Positions 26,906 to 34,794 of a stretch of DNA of 64,000 nucleotides are shown in pieces. Source of the DNA: Winogradskyella sp. (lineage in GTDB: Bacteria; Bacteroidota; Bacteroidia; Flavobacteriales; Flavobacteriaceae). Position numbers and translations under genes: made by a program. Location: contig SHBX01000002.1 in assembly GCA_004211785.1 (NCBI GenBank), positions 62,001 through 126,000 on the forward strand. The letters are read 5' to 3'. Below the pieces are notes generated by a model that worked only from the letters and a program-made list of their open reading frames with translations, was not told where the DNA came from and made no database searches. Numbering within the stretch: position 1 is the stretch's first letter; each line of letters begins with the position of its first letter.

Positions 26906-26926
26906 TTGATATAAATTAAATATCAA
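26906..26926. repeat. Inverted repeat upstream of the ppa promoter
   Basis: TTGATAT (26906-26912) and ATATCAA (26920-26926) form perfect 7-bp arms with a 7-base spacer. It sits about 40 bp upstream of the ppa -7 box and 12 bp after the previous stop. It could be a weak terminator stem or an operator; neither is demonstrated. Confidence 0.4.
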
Positions 26927-26945
26927 GAATAAGTATTTATAACTG

Positions 26946-26975
26946 TTGTAATAATCAAACATTAAACTATCTTTG
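26946..26975 (+). promoter_or_regulatory. Promoter of ppa
   Basis: TTG (26946-26948), a 19-bp spacer and TATCTTTG (26968-26975) fit the Bacteroidota consensus. The box overlaps the upstream in-frame TTG at 26973 and so supports ATG 27000 as the translation start. Confidence 0.7.
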
Positions 26976-26999
26976 CACCCCTTTTTAAAAAGAGAGATT

Positions 27000-27527
27000 A
27001 TGACAGCAACAGGAAAATTAACTTTCGATGTATTAATAGAGATTCCTAAAGGAAGCCGTAATAAGTACGAGTATGACTTTGAGCTTAACAAAATACGCTT
27101 TGATCGTATGTTGTTTTCATCAATGATGTATCCTGGAGATTATGGGTTTATTCCAGAAACTTTAGCGCTAGATGGAGATCCATTAGATGTTTTGGTAATG
27201 GGGACAGAACCAACATTTCCGATGTGTGTTATGGAAGTGAAACCTATAGGTGTATTCCATATGGCAGACGAAAAAGGACCAGACGAAAAGCTTATCTGTG
27301 TACCTGTTACAGATCCTATTTGGAACACATATAATGATTTAACAGATTTAAATCCACACAGAAAAAAAGAAATTACTCATTTCTTTCAGGTCTATAAAGA
27401 TCTAGAGGAAAAGAAAGTTGACGTTGGTGGTTGGGGTAATGCAGAAGAAGCTTATGATATTCTTAATAAATGTATTGAGCGTTATGAGAATAGTGAACAC
27501 AAAATTAATGGCGATTTTACGATTTAG
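27000..27527 (+). CDS. ppa: Soluble inorganic pyrophosphatase, family I
   Basis: This cytosolic Mg-dependent enzyme hydrolyses pyrophosphate and pulls biosynthetic reactions forward. Signatures are IEIPKGSRNKYEYD near the N-terminus, MMYPGDYGFIPET, and the metal motif DGDPLDVLV. From ATG 27000 the protein is 175 residues, the usual family size; the longer start is excluded by the promoter. It is followed by a hairpin terminator and then by the membrane pyrophosphatase gene, so both kinds of pyrophosphatase are side by side. Confidence 0.95.
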   Translation: MTATGKLTFDVLIEIPKGSRNKYEYDFELNKIRFDRMLFSSMMYPGDYGFIPETLALDGDPLDVLVMGTEPTFPMCVMEVKPIGVFHMADEKGPDEKLICVPVTDPIWNTYNDLTDLNPHRKKEITHFFQVYKDLEEKKVDVGGWGNAEEAYDILNKCIERYENSEHKINGDFTI

Positions 27528-27551
27528 ATAGATGTAATGATTACATTAAAA

Positions 27552-27586
27552 AAAAGTCCTTTTACAAGCAATGTAAAAGGACTTTC
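27552..27586 (+). terminator. Terminator after ppa
   Basis: AAAGTCCTTTTACA and TGTAAAAGGACTTT form a 14-bp stem with a 5-base loop (27553-27585). The downstream T-run is short (TTTCTT). An A-run on the other side would make it efficient on the minus strand as well. Confidence 0.75.
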
Positions 27587-27605
27587 TTATTAGGTATCAT
27601 TTTAC

Positions 27606-27613
27606 TACATTTG
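27606..27613 (+). promoter_or_regulatory. -7 promoter box of hppA
   Basis: TACATTTG matches TAnnTTTG exactly, 38 bp before the ATG at 27652 and after the ppa terminator. Confidence 0.65.
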
Positions 27614-27651
27614 CGCAGCTAAAAAACTAATCAAATTAAATAAAAAACAAT

Positions 27652-30057
27652 ATGGAATCATACATGATTTACATGCCAATAGCTTTGGCATTTTTAGGAT
27701 TAATTTACATGATTGTAAAAAAATCGTGGGTTATGAAACAAGATGCTGGAGATGGTAAAATGAAAGAAATCTCAGACCATATCTACGAAGGTGCATTAGC
27801 CTTCTTAAATGCCGAATATAGATTACTAGCAATTTTTGTGGTAATAGTAAGTGCTTTACTTTTAGTAGTTTCTCAAGTTGTTGAGACGACGCATTGGCTT
27901 ATAGTCATTGCTTTTGTTTTTGGAGCTGTGTTTTCTGCTTATGCTGGAAACATCGGAATGAAAATCGCTACCAAAACAAATGTGAGAACAACACAGGCTG
28001 CACGAACAAGTTTGCCAAATGCACTTAAAATCTCTTTCGGCGGAGGCACTGTAATGGGACTTGGTGTTGCTGGTTTAGCCGTTTTAGGTTTAACAGCATT
28101 TTTTATCATTTTTTATCGATTCTTTATGGATGGAGCATGGACTTCTACTGGAGATATGACTATTGTTTTAGAAACACTAGCAGGGTTCTCTTTAGGAGCT
28201 GAATCTATTGCATTGTTTGCACGTGTTGGTGGAGGAATATACACTAAAGCTGCTGACGTTGGAGCCGATTTAGTTGGTAAGGTAGAAGCAGGTATTCCTG
28301 AGGATGATCCTCGTAACCCTGCAACTATTGCAGATAACGTTGGAGATAATGTGGGAGATGTTGCTGGTATGGGAGCCGATTTATTTGGGTCTTATGTTGC
28401 AACTGTATTAGCCGCGATGGTACTTGGTAACTATGTGATTAAAGATATGGGTGGAGCAATCAATGATCTGTTTGGTGGTATTGGTCCAATCTTATTGCCA
28501 ATGGCAATCGCCGGTGCAGGAATTATTATCTCTGTTATTGGAACAATGTTGGTAAAAATAAAAAGTAATGATGCTAAAGAAGCTCAAGTAATGGGCGCTT
28601 TAAATATAGGAAACTGGACATCAATTATTTTAGTAGCTGTTTCATGTTTTGGTTTAGTCACTTGGATGTTACCAGAAACAATGAAAATGAACTTCTTCGG
28701 AGAAGGTCTAGTTGAGATATCTGCAATGCGCGTATTTTATGCAACCTTAGTTGGTTTATTTGTTGGCGCTGTTATTTCTTCAGTTACTGAATATTATACA
28801 GGATTAGGAAAAAGCCCAATCTTAAAAATTGTACAACAATCATCTACTGGAGCAGGAACTAACATCATTGCTGGTTTAGCAACAGGAATGATTTCTACAT
28901 TTCCATCAGTATTATTATTTGCTGGAGCAATCTGGGCGTCTTATGCATTTGCAGGATTTTATGGTGTAGCATTAGCAGCTTCTGCGATGATGGCTACAAC
29001 TGCTATGCAATTAGCTATTGATGCTTTTGGACCTATTTCAGATAATGCAGGTGGAATTGCTGAAATGAGTGAACAAGATCCAATTGTAAGAGAACGTACA
29101 GATATATTAGATTCAGTTGGTAATACAACTGCTGCAACAGGAAAAGGATTTGCTATTGCGTCTGCAGCATTAACATCATTAGCATTATTTGCTGCTTATG
29201 TAACGTTTACAGGAATTGACGGAATTAACATTTTTAAAGCACCTGTATTAGCTATGTTATTTGTTGGTGGTATGGTACCAGTTGTGTTTTCTGCATTAGC
29301 GATGAATGCTGTAGGTAAAGCTGCCATGGAAATGGTACAAGAAGTACGTCGTCAGTTTAAAGATATTCCTGGAATTATGGAAGGCACTGGGAAACCAGAA
29401 TACGATAAGTGTGTAGCAATTTCTACTAAAGCGTCTTTAAAAGAAATGATGTTACCTGGTTTATTAACTATCGGATTCCCATTAATCATTGCTTTTGTAC
29501 CGATGTTATTTGGAATGGATAACCTTGCTATTGCCGAAATGTTAGGTGGTTATATGGCAGGTGTTACTGTTTCTGGTGTATTATGGGCTATCTTCCAAAA
29601 CAATGCTGGTGGAGCTTGGGATAATGCTAAAAAATCTTTCGAAGCAGGTGTTGAAATCAATGGCGAAATGACATTTAAAGGTTCTGATGCCCACAAAGCA
29701 GCAGTAACTGGAGATACAGTTGGTGATCCTTTTAAAGATACATCTGGACCATCTATGAATATCTTAATTAAGTTAACATGTTTAATTGGTTTAGTAATAG
29801 CGCCAATTTTAGGAGGACATTCTACAGATGAGGCTTATGCACAATTAGAAGATGAGATTACAATTGAAATGTCTATGGAATCTCAGGATTTAGCAACAGC
29901 AACTATTACTTATACGACTAACCAAAATGGAAAAGAAGTTGTAAAAGAAGAGGTGATTAAAGGTACTAAAGAAGAAGTTGAAGCTAAACTTAAAGCTTTT
30001 GAGAATTCTAAGGCTTATTTAAAGAGTAAAGTGAAGAAGGTAGAGATTACGAAATAG
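27652..30057 (+). CDS. hppA: Membrane-bound ion-translocating pyrophosphatase
   Basis: This integral membrane enzyme pumps H+ or Na+ using pyrophosphate hydrolysis. The core signature [19 protein letters not shown], followed by a run with [20 protein letters not shown], is intact, and about 16 hydrophobic helices are visible. At the K+-dependence site the sequence is [10 protein letters not shown]: alanine and glycine where K+-independent enzymes have lysine and threonine. A K+-dependent type is therefore expected. H+ versus Na+ cannot be told by eye. The protein is 801 residues. After the last helix ([18 protein letters not shown]) it carries an extra hydrophilic tail of about 75 residues rich in Glu and Lys. 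It has its own promoter and a strong terminator. Confidence 0.95.
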   Translation: MESYMIYMPIALAFLGLIYMIVKKSWVMKQDAGDGKMKEISDHIYEGALAFLNAEYRLLAIFVVIVSALLLVVSQVVETTHWLIVIAFVFGAVFSAYAGNIGMKIATKTNVRTTQAARTSLPNALKISFGGGTVMGLGVAGLAVLGLTAFFIIFYRFFMDGAWTSTGDMTIVLETLAGFSLGAESIALFARVGGGIYTKAADVGADLVGKVEAGIPEDDPRNPATIADNVGDNVGDVAGMGADLFGSYVATVLAAMVLGNYVIKDMGGAINDLFGGIGPILLPMAIAGAGIIISVIGTMLVKIKSNDAKEAQVMGALNIGNWTSIILVAVSCFGLVTWMLPETMKMNFFGEGLVEISAMRVFYATLVGLFVGAVISSVTEYYTGLGKSPILKIVQQSSTGAGTNIIAGLATGMISTFPSVLLFAGAIWASYAFAGFYGVALAASAMMATTAMQLAIDAFGPISDNAGGIAEMSEQDPIVRERTDILDSVGNTTAATGKGFAIASAALTSLALFAAYVTFTGIDGINIFKAPVLAMLFVGGMVPVVFSALAMNAVGKAAMEMVQEVRRQFKDIPGIMEGTGKPEYDKCVAISTKASLKEMMLPGLLTIGFPLIIAFVPMLFGMDNLAIAEMLGGYMAGVTVSGVLWAIFQNNAGGAWDNAKKSFEAGVEINGEMTFKGSDAHKAAVTGDTVGDPFKDTSGPSMNILIKLTCLIGLVIAPILGGHSTDEAYAQLEDEITIEMSMESQDLATATITYTTNQNGKEVVKEEVIKGTKEEVEAKLKAFENSKAYLKSKVKKVEITK

Positions 30058-30080
30058 TAATTTTAAAACCTAAATAAATA

Positions 30081-30120
30081 AAACCACGCTTTCTTAAGTT
30101 AAAAGAAAGCGTGGTTTTTT
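30081..30120 (+). terminator. Strong terminator after hppA
   Basis: AAACCACGCTTTCTT pairs perfectly with AAGAAAGCGTGGTTT and is followed by further T residues. The T-run touches the next promoter box. Confidence 0.92.
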
Positions 30121-30128
30121 TATATTTG
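30121..30128 (+). promoter_or_regulatory. -7 promoter box of the App1-like gene
   Basis: TATATTTG matches TAnnTTTG exactly. It begins right after the hppA terminator T-run and ends only 4 bp before the ATG at 30133, so the mRNA should be leaderless or nearly so. Confidence 0.6.
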
Positions 30129-30132
30129 GGTA

Positions 30133-31113
30133 ATGCTAAAAAAAGACCCCTTACAAATTATCCCGTTTTTAACGTATGGAACTAGAAGCCATTTGTATTT
30201 AAGAGGACGAGCATTAGAGGATGAAGATATTGATTTGTCCAAAAAAGGATGGTTTAATCTTTTAGTCAATTCTTGGAAACGTTTTGAAACAGATGAAATA
30301 CGAAACACAGCCATTCAAATTAATATTCATAACACTAAGTTTGATTTAAAGACCGATGCTGAGGGTTATTACCTTCAGGATTCAACTACTGAAATGAAGC
30401 TTAATATTGATGCTGATGGTTGGTTAGATTATTCGGTAAGCTATACAGATAAAACCATAACGCGCCAAATACAGTTAAACAATCTGTTTACTGGTAAAAT
30501 GTTAGTGCCATCAGACAAAGCACAGTTTGGTGTTATTAGCGATATTGATGATACCATTTTACACACAGGTGTGACCTCAAGGTTAAAGTGGAAAGTTGTA
30601 GTAAATACACTTTTTAAAACACCTCTAAAACGAAAAGCTTTAGAGGGCACCGCTGAGTTTTACAAATTACTTCATAATACAGTAAACCCAATTTTTTATG
30701 TGAGTAATAGTCCTTGGAATTTGTATCGTTATTTGGCATTTTTTCTAAAGTCTAATGCTTTCCCAAAAGGACCAATTTTGTTACGTGATTTTCGGACACC
30801 TTTCGATAAAACTCCTAAGCCAGAATTGGCACATAAGTATCATGAGGTTTATAATATATTAAACACTTATCCGGATTTAAAATTTATACTTATCGGAGAT
30901 TGTGGCGAAAAAGATGCCTATATTTATTTAGATGTCGTCAAAAAATTCCCCAATAGAATAGCGGCGATTTATCTACGTAGCGTAGATCATAAAAAAAGAA
31001 TGAAACGTATTCAGAATTTATTTAAAGATTATAAAGAACTACCAGTTTTAATAGTAGAGAATAGCGAGCAAGCTATAGTTCATGCTAGGTCAAATGGGTT
31101 TATAGACAAATAA
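30133..31113 (+). CDS. App1-like phosphatase domain protein (DUF2183 family)
   Basis: This 326-residue cytosolic protein has a HAD-type catalytic motif GVISDIDDTILHTGV (residues about 135-150). The downstream region FYVSNSPWNLY and ILIGDCGEKDAYIY matches the App1 phosphatidate-phosphatase catalytic domain family. The N-terminal 130 residues look like the beta-rich accessory part of this family. The yeast homologue dephosphorylates phosphatidic acid; the bacterial substrate is not known. The gene stands alone between a terminator and a convergent LysE gene. Confidence 0.85.
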   Translation: MLKKDPLQIIPFLTYGTRSHLYLRGRALEDEDIDLSKKGWFNLLVNSWKRFETDEIRNTAIQINIHNTKFDLKTDAEGYYLQDSTTEMKLNIDADGWLDYSVSYTDKTITRQIQLNNLFTGKMLVPSDKAQFGVISDIDDTILHTGVTSRLKWKVVVNTLFKTPLKRKALEGTAEFYKLLHNTVNPIFYVSNSPWNLYRYLAFFLKSNAFPKGPILLRDFRTPFDKTPKPELAHKYHEVYNILNTYPDLKFILIGDCGEKDAYIYLDVVKKFPNRIAAIYLRSVDHKKRMKRIQNLFKDYKELPVLIVENSEQAIVHARSNGFIDK

Positions 31114-31181
31114 AATTGCATTTTCTTATAATAGTTTGAAAATAGGTTAAGGGAAATGTATTGGATGGGTAAGTTTTAAAT

Positions 31182-31829
31182 TTAGTAGTAGAGTAATTTA
31201 GTAAACTGAAATATTGAAATACAAATTAATAAAACACCAATTATTCTATTAACTCGTGTTGTTATATTTTTCATTCTAATCTTCAGTACATTACTAAATC
31301 TCCCATAGCCATAAAGAGTAAGTGCTTTTCCAATAAAAACACCTACTATAAATAAGGTTAATAGTACGATTCCTGTATTAATATTTAGGTAAATCATTTT
31401 TTTGTTTAAAAATGAAATTACTAAAATCCAATAGACTAATACTGTCGGATTTACTAGCCCAAGAATAAAACCTAACATTTGCTTAGAAAGATTAAACCTT
31501 TTTTTAATAATAATGCATTCTTCATTTTCATCTTTCACGCATTCTTTTCTGCCGTAAAAAAGAGTAAAACCAACACCTAATAAGATTAATGCAATTGTAT
31601 ATTGTAACCAGATATTCATTCCTACAAAATTTTCAATTTGCATATTAAAATTAATAGCAATGATGACTAAAATTATTTCTGCTAATGCAGCCGTATAAAC
31701 AATCTTTAACGCATTTTGTATGTTTTCTTTTATAGTAGTATTTATGACAGCAACATTAGTTGTGCCTAATGGTAAAGCTCCAATTATAGCTGTTAGAATA
31801 CCTATAAATAAATATGCAATTAAATTCAA
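31182..31829 (-). CDS. LysE family transporter
   Basis: This 215-residue membrane protein has six predicted helices and the LysE/RhtB opening pattern with GALPLGTTNVAVIN in the first helix. LGFILGLVNPTVLVYW follows in the middle. Such proteins export amino acids or related small molecules. It lies 74 bp after the YHS gene of the redox operon in the same orientation, so it may be its last member or be separately transcribed. The substrate cannot be deduced. Confidence 0.85.
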   Translation of the reverse strand: MNLIAYLFIGILTAIIGALPLGTTNVAVINTTIKENIQNALKIVYTAALAEIILVIIAINFNMQIENFVGMNIWLQYTIALILLGVGFTLFYGRKECVKDENEECIIIKKRFNLSKQMLGFILGLVNPTVLVYWILVISFLNKKMIYLNINTGIVLLTLFIVGVFIGKALTLYGYGRFSNVLKIRMKNITTRVNRIIGVLLICISIFQFTKLLYY

Positions 31830-31903
31830 AATTTGTTTATGTTTTTAATTTATACTTAAAATAAAGATTAGGATTTAAGATTTGAACTAAGTAGAGGATT
31901 ACC

Positions 31904-32350
31904 TTATTTACCTTTAAGAGTTTTCCAATTTTCATCAGCTTTTAATACTAGGGCATTTGGAGACTCTTTTAACCACAGTTTTAATGCATTACTTCCCCAT
32001 GAATTATAAAAAAGATATAATTTTCCGTCTCTAATCTCAAAAGTTTCAGGATCAATAGACACTTTTTTTGCCTTTACAGCAAGTGCATAAGCACAATATC
32101 CTCCATATTGTGGCACATATTTTCTAGTATTGGCTTTAAATGTGTCTAAGTTTTTTTGAGAAGAGAATTTATATTTAGCACCATCATGAGCAGCTACATA
32201 TTTATTACCACCTTCTTTAACGTTATTATTAAAATAAGATACAACATCATATCCTTCTGCAACAAAGCCTTTAGTGGTATTATAATCTATTGCCTGAGCA
32301 TTTATAGAAAACCCAATAAAGACAAGTAATATTAGTGTGATTTTTCTCAT
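31904..32350 (-). CDS. Secreted YHS domain protein
   Basis: This 148-residue protein has a signal peptide (FIGFSINAQA). The mature part has a YHS-type core: GYDVVSYFNNN, KYKFSSQKNLDTFKAN and YVPQYGGYCAYALA. YHS domains are small metal-binding modules often found with copper or heavy-metal transporters and redox proteins. The cysteine in GGYCAYA is the likely ligand. It is 3 bp downstream of the Cys-motif membrane protein and belongs to the redox operon. It should reside in the periplasm. Confidence 0.85.
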   Translation of the reverse strand: MRKITLILLVFIGFSINAQAIDYNTTKGFVAEGYDVVSYFNNNVKEGGNKYVAAHDGAKYKFSSQKNLDTFKANTRKYVPQYGGYCAYALAVKAKKVSIDPETFEIRDGKLYLFYNSWGSNALKLWLKESPNALVLKADENWKTLKGK

Positions 32351-32353
32351 AAA

Positions 32354-33145
32354 TTAATAAATATTTGATTTTTTGTTTAATTCTAATATATCAGAAACAT
32401 CAATTTTTATAATATGCCAGTCTTCCATTTTTTCTACATAGCCTTTAACTTTAGAAGGCTTTCCAATATATGGGAGTATGTCGTTATTTATTGGGCCGCC
32501 TTTCAAATCTGTTAATAAAAAATATTGAGAAAGATTATTACTATCAGTAGTTACTAAAACAGGAGGTATTCCACCAGAGATGCAACGTACAGCACAGCTC
32601 CTGTGAATTTTTCCTTTACCAGGTTTCATAACTCCAAAATAGCATTTAGGATCAATAATTTCTCCTTGTAACGTCATATTATTTATGCTTTCATTTACAG
32701 GTATAGAAGAAATAGCTTGGTTTTCTAAAGTTATTTTTTCTTCATCAGTAATCTGGATTAATGTTTTTCCATTGTAATAAATCAAATTACCTTCAATACT
32801 TAATAACTTTCCATTTAAGTCTTTTACTTGATTTTGAAGTTTCTCTAAAAAAGGATTTGCACTAGATTTACCAAACCCCAAAAGCAATATGTTCTTATAT
32901 ATGTTTTTTGCAACTTCGACACGTAACATTGGATAAGGATTTTCATGAAAAACACCTGTAATCTTAGTTGAATTTGTTAATTCGAATGTACTATTCTTAA
33001 ATGGCTTTTGTGTATAACTAAATAGCAAGGCTCCAAGGATAATAGTTAGTAAGGCAATTATGGTAAAACGTTTCAAGGTTTGTTTAGTCTTAACACCTAG
33101 GCTACCATCTATATATGGTACATAAAATTCATCATTCTTTTTCAT
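32354..33145 (-). CDS. Membrane-anchored protein with conserved-looking Cys/His motif, unknown function
   Basis: This 263-residue protein has one N-terminal membrane helix (about 27-45) and a soluble part outside the cytoplasm. Near 165-195 it has a compact motif DPKCYFGVMKPG followed by H181, C184 and C188 in HRSCAVRCISGGIPP. The three cysteines and the histidine could bind a metal or a heme. I recall similar motifs in uncharacterised proteins beside Rieske and ferric-reductase-like genes, but know no assigned function. It lies 3 bp from both neighbours, between the YHS gene and the ferric-reductase-Rieske gene. Confidence 0.65.
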   Translation of the reverse strand: MKKNDEFYVPYIDGSLGVKTKQTLKRFTIIALLTIILGALLFSYTQKPFKNSTFELTNSTKITGVFHENPYPMLRVEVAKNIYKNILLLGFGKSSANPFLEKLQNQVKDLNGKLLSIEGNLIYYNGKTLIQITDEEKITLENQAISSIPVNESINNMTLQGEIIDPKCYFGVMKPGKGKIHRSCAVRCISGGIPPVLVTTDSNNLSQYFLLTDLKGGPINNDILPYIGKPSKVKGYVEKMEDWHIIKIDVSDILELNKKSNIY

Positions 33146-33148
33146 AAA

Positions 33149-34177
33149 TCAATATTTACAAGGTTCTACTTCAGTGCCTTCATCAAAAGCCTTTGGATTA
33201 ATAAATACGGTTTTATTTTCAAGTTTTAGTTGATATGTGGAAACTTTTTCTGTAAACGGAGGAGGAGATTGGCCGTTATGCGGTAAATATTGGTAACCAT
33301 GCCAAGGGCAAGTAATACAGCCATCAATTATTTTTCCTTCACCTAAAGGACCTCCTTGATGTTTACACACATTATGAATGGCAGATAATTTTCCATCATA
33401 TTTAAATATGGCGACACGTTCATTCTGTATTGTAAAAATTTTTGCTCTATCCTCTTCAATTTCAGAAATATCACAGACTTTTAACCAGTTTTCTGTACCA
33501 TTAGTGCTAGTCTTATCAACCTTATGTTCTTTATAAGCTGAAACTAAATGAAGACCAGATACTATAATAAAACCTGTAATTAATAGTCCAATTGTAAATG
33601 TCGATGTTTCTTGTTGGAAAGCACCCAAAAACACATGAGCTATAATTAATGCATAAGCGATATAAACCATCATATGGAGTCGTTTCCAGATTTTAGCGGA
33701 TAGATTACTCAGAAAGAAATCATGACTTGTAGATGCCAATACAAAAAGTATTAATAATGCAAAAAATCCTAGAACTTGAAATGGAAAATTTGTTAACGAA
33801 CCATAATCCATATTAGATGTAAAGATCGAGTAAATTGGATTTACATCGCCTAAGGCATGAAATTGAAAAATAGAAAAACCGCCATGAATTAAAGCAGCTA
33901 TAAACATACTTACTCCTAAGTGTCTTCTATTATATAAAATTGGAAGAAAGCTTGAGTTTAATCTGCTTAATGGTCCAATAATTAAAATAATATGTAACAT
34001 AATAATGGCTAATGAACCAAAAGCTCTAATTATTAGTGTTTCTATACTAGTTTCTGAATTAAAAGTAAGCGTTATAGCAGCAAACAAAATAACATAAAGC
34101 AACATGGCTAAAACAATTATTTTGTCATACGTTTTTTTGAATTTGTTCCAAAGTACTAGCTGATAATCTAATCCCAT
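33149..34177 (-). CDS. Ferric-reductase-like heme membrane domain fused to a Rieske iron-sulfur domain
   Basis: This 342-residue protein has six hydrophobic helices in residues 18-215, in a YedZ/ferric-reductase-like arrangement. Candidate heme ligands are H62, H98, H168 and H181. The C-terminal 110 residues are a Rieske [2Fe-2S] domain with C271-x-H273 (CKHQGG) and C290-x2-H293 (CPWHG). It should pass electrons between membrane hemes and the Rieske cluster. By helix count the Rieske part is on the cytoplasmic side, though this needs topology analysis. Its start overlaps the end of the upstream small gene by 10 bp. Confidence 0.85.
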   Translation of the reverse strand: MGLDYQLVLWNKFKKTYDKIIVLAMLLYVILFAAITLTFNSETSIETLIIRAFGSLAIIMLHIILIIGPLSRLNSSFLPILYNRRHLGVSMFIAALIHGGFSIFQFHALGDVNPIYSIFTSNMDYGSLTNFPFQVLGFFALLILFVLASTSHDFFLSNLSAKIWKRLHMMVYIAYALIIAHVFLGAFQQETSTFTIGLLITGFIIVSGLHLVSAYKEHKVDKTSTNGTENWLKVCDISEIEEDRAKIFTIQNERVAIFKYDGKLSAIHNVCKHQGGPLGEGKIIDGCITCPWHGYQYLPHNGQSPPPFTEKVSTYQLKLENKTVFINPKAFDEGTEVEPCKY

Positions 34178-34578
34178 TTGAAGTTGAGTTTTGTAATTTC
34201 TACTTGTTTTATGTCATCAAAAATTATGATGCCTTTAGGTAGACTATTAATATTAAAATTATAAATCCCTACGGTTGTTAATTGCCCTATAGCGTCCAAT
34301 CTATTGCCTTTTTCGTCCATTCCGTATACAATAGAAGATGAATTCTTTAAAGTTGATTTTAAAATAATTTCAATTTCACTTTCAAAAATGGCACCTTTAA
34401 TAATGTCATTCTCAAAGGAATAAAGCTTAGATTTTTTGGAGCTCTTGATTTGCGATGTAGTATTGCCTTCAATAGAGAAAATATTTAAATCTTTAATTGA
34501 AAAAAACATAATCATTGGGATAATGATAATAAGCAACAACCAAATAAATTTATGAGCTTTTCGAAGTCCTGAGGTCAT
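34168..34578 (-). CDS. Small membrane-anchored protein of the redox operon, unknown function
   Basis: This 136-residue protein has one N-terminal helix (about 12-28: FIWLLLIIIIPMIMFF) and a soluble, beta-rich remainder. It contains no cysteine or histidine cluster and no family motif I recognise. It overlaps the ferric-reductase-Rieske gene by 10 bp and starts 2 bp after the preceding 70-residue membrane protein. That points to tight coupling and perhaps an accessory subunit role in the membrane complex. Function is not assigned. Confidence 0.6.
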   Translation of the reverse strand: MTSGLRKAHKFIWLLLIIIIPMIMFFSIKDLNIFSIEGNTTSQIKSSKKSKLYSFENDIIKGAIFESEIEIILKSTLKNSSSIVYGMDEKGNRLDAIGQLTTVGIYNFNINSLPKGIIIFDDIKQVEITKLNFKWD

Positions 34579-34580
34579 AT

Positions 34581-34793
34581 TTAGAGAGATTTAGATTTAA
34601 AAAGCCGTTTAATTAAAAAAGGCCAAGTTGCTATTATACCTGGGAATAATAAAATTCGAACTTTCTTTTTAGTGTCTTTCATCAAAGGGTCTATTTTAGT
34701 AGCACCTTTAAAGAGAAAGTACAACCCAAAGAGTATTCCTATTAGGAAATACATACCTAAAACTGCTAAAATTATATTGACAACTATTTCCAT
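34581..34793 (-). CDS. 70-residue membrane protein of the redox operon
   Basis: The protein has an N-terminal helix (IVVNIILAVLGMYFLIGILF), a short polar loop with DPLMKDTKKKVRILLFPG, and a second weakly hydrophobic segment (IIATWPFLIKRLF). It may be a two-helix subunit of the membrane heme complex. It lies 1 bp after the Rieske-TPP gene and 2 bp before the next gene, so it is real by context although short. No function is known. Confidence 0.6.
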   Translation of the reverse strand: MEIVVNIILAVLGMYFLIGILFGLYFLFKGATKIDPLMKDTKKKVRILLFPGIIATWPFLIKRLFKSKSL

Positions 34794-34794
34794 C

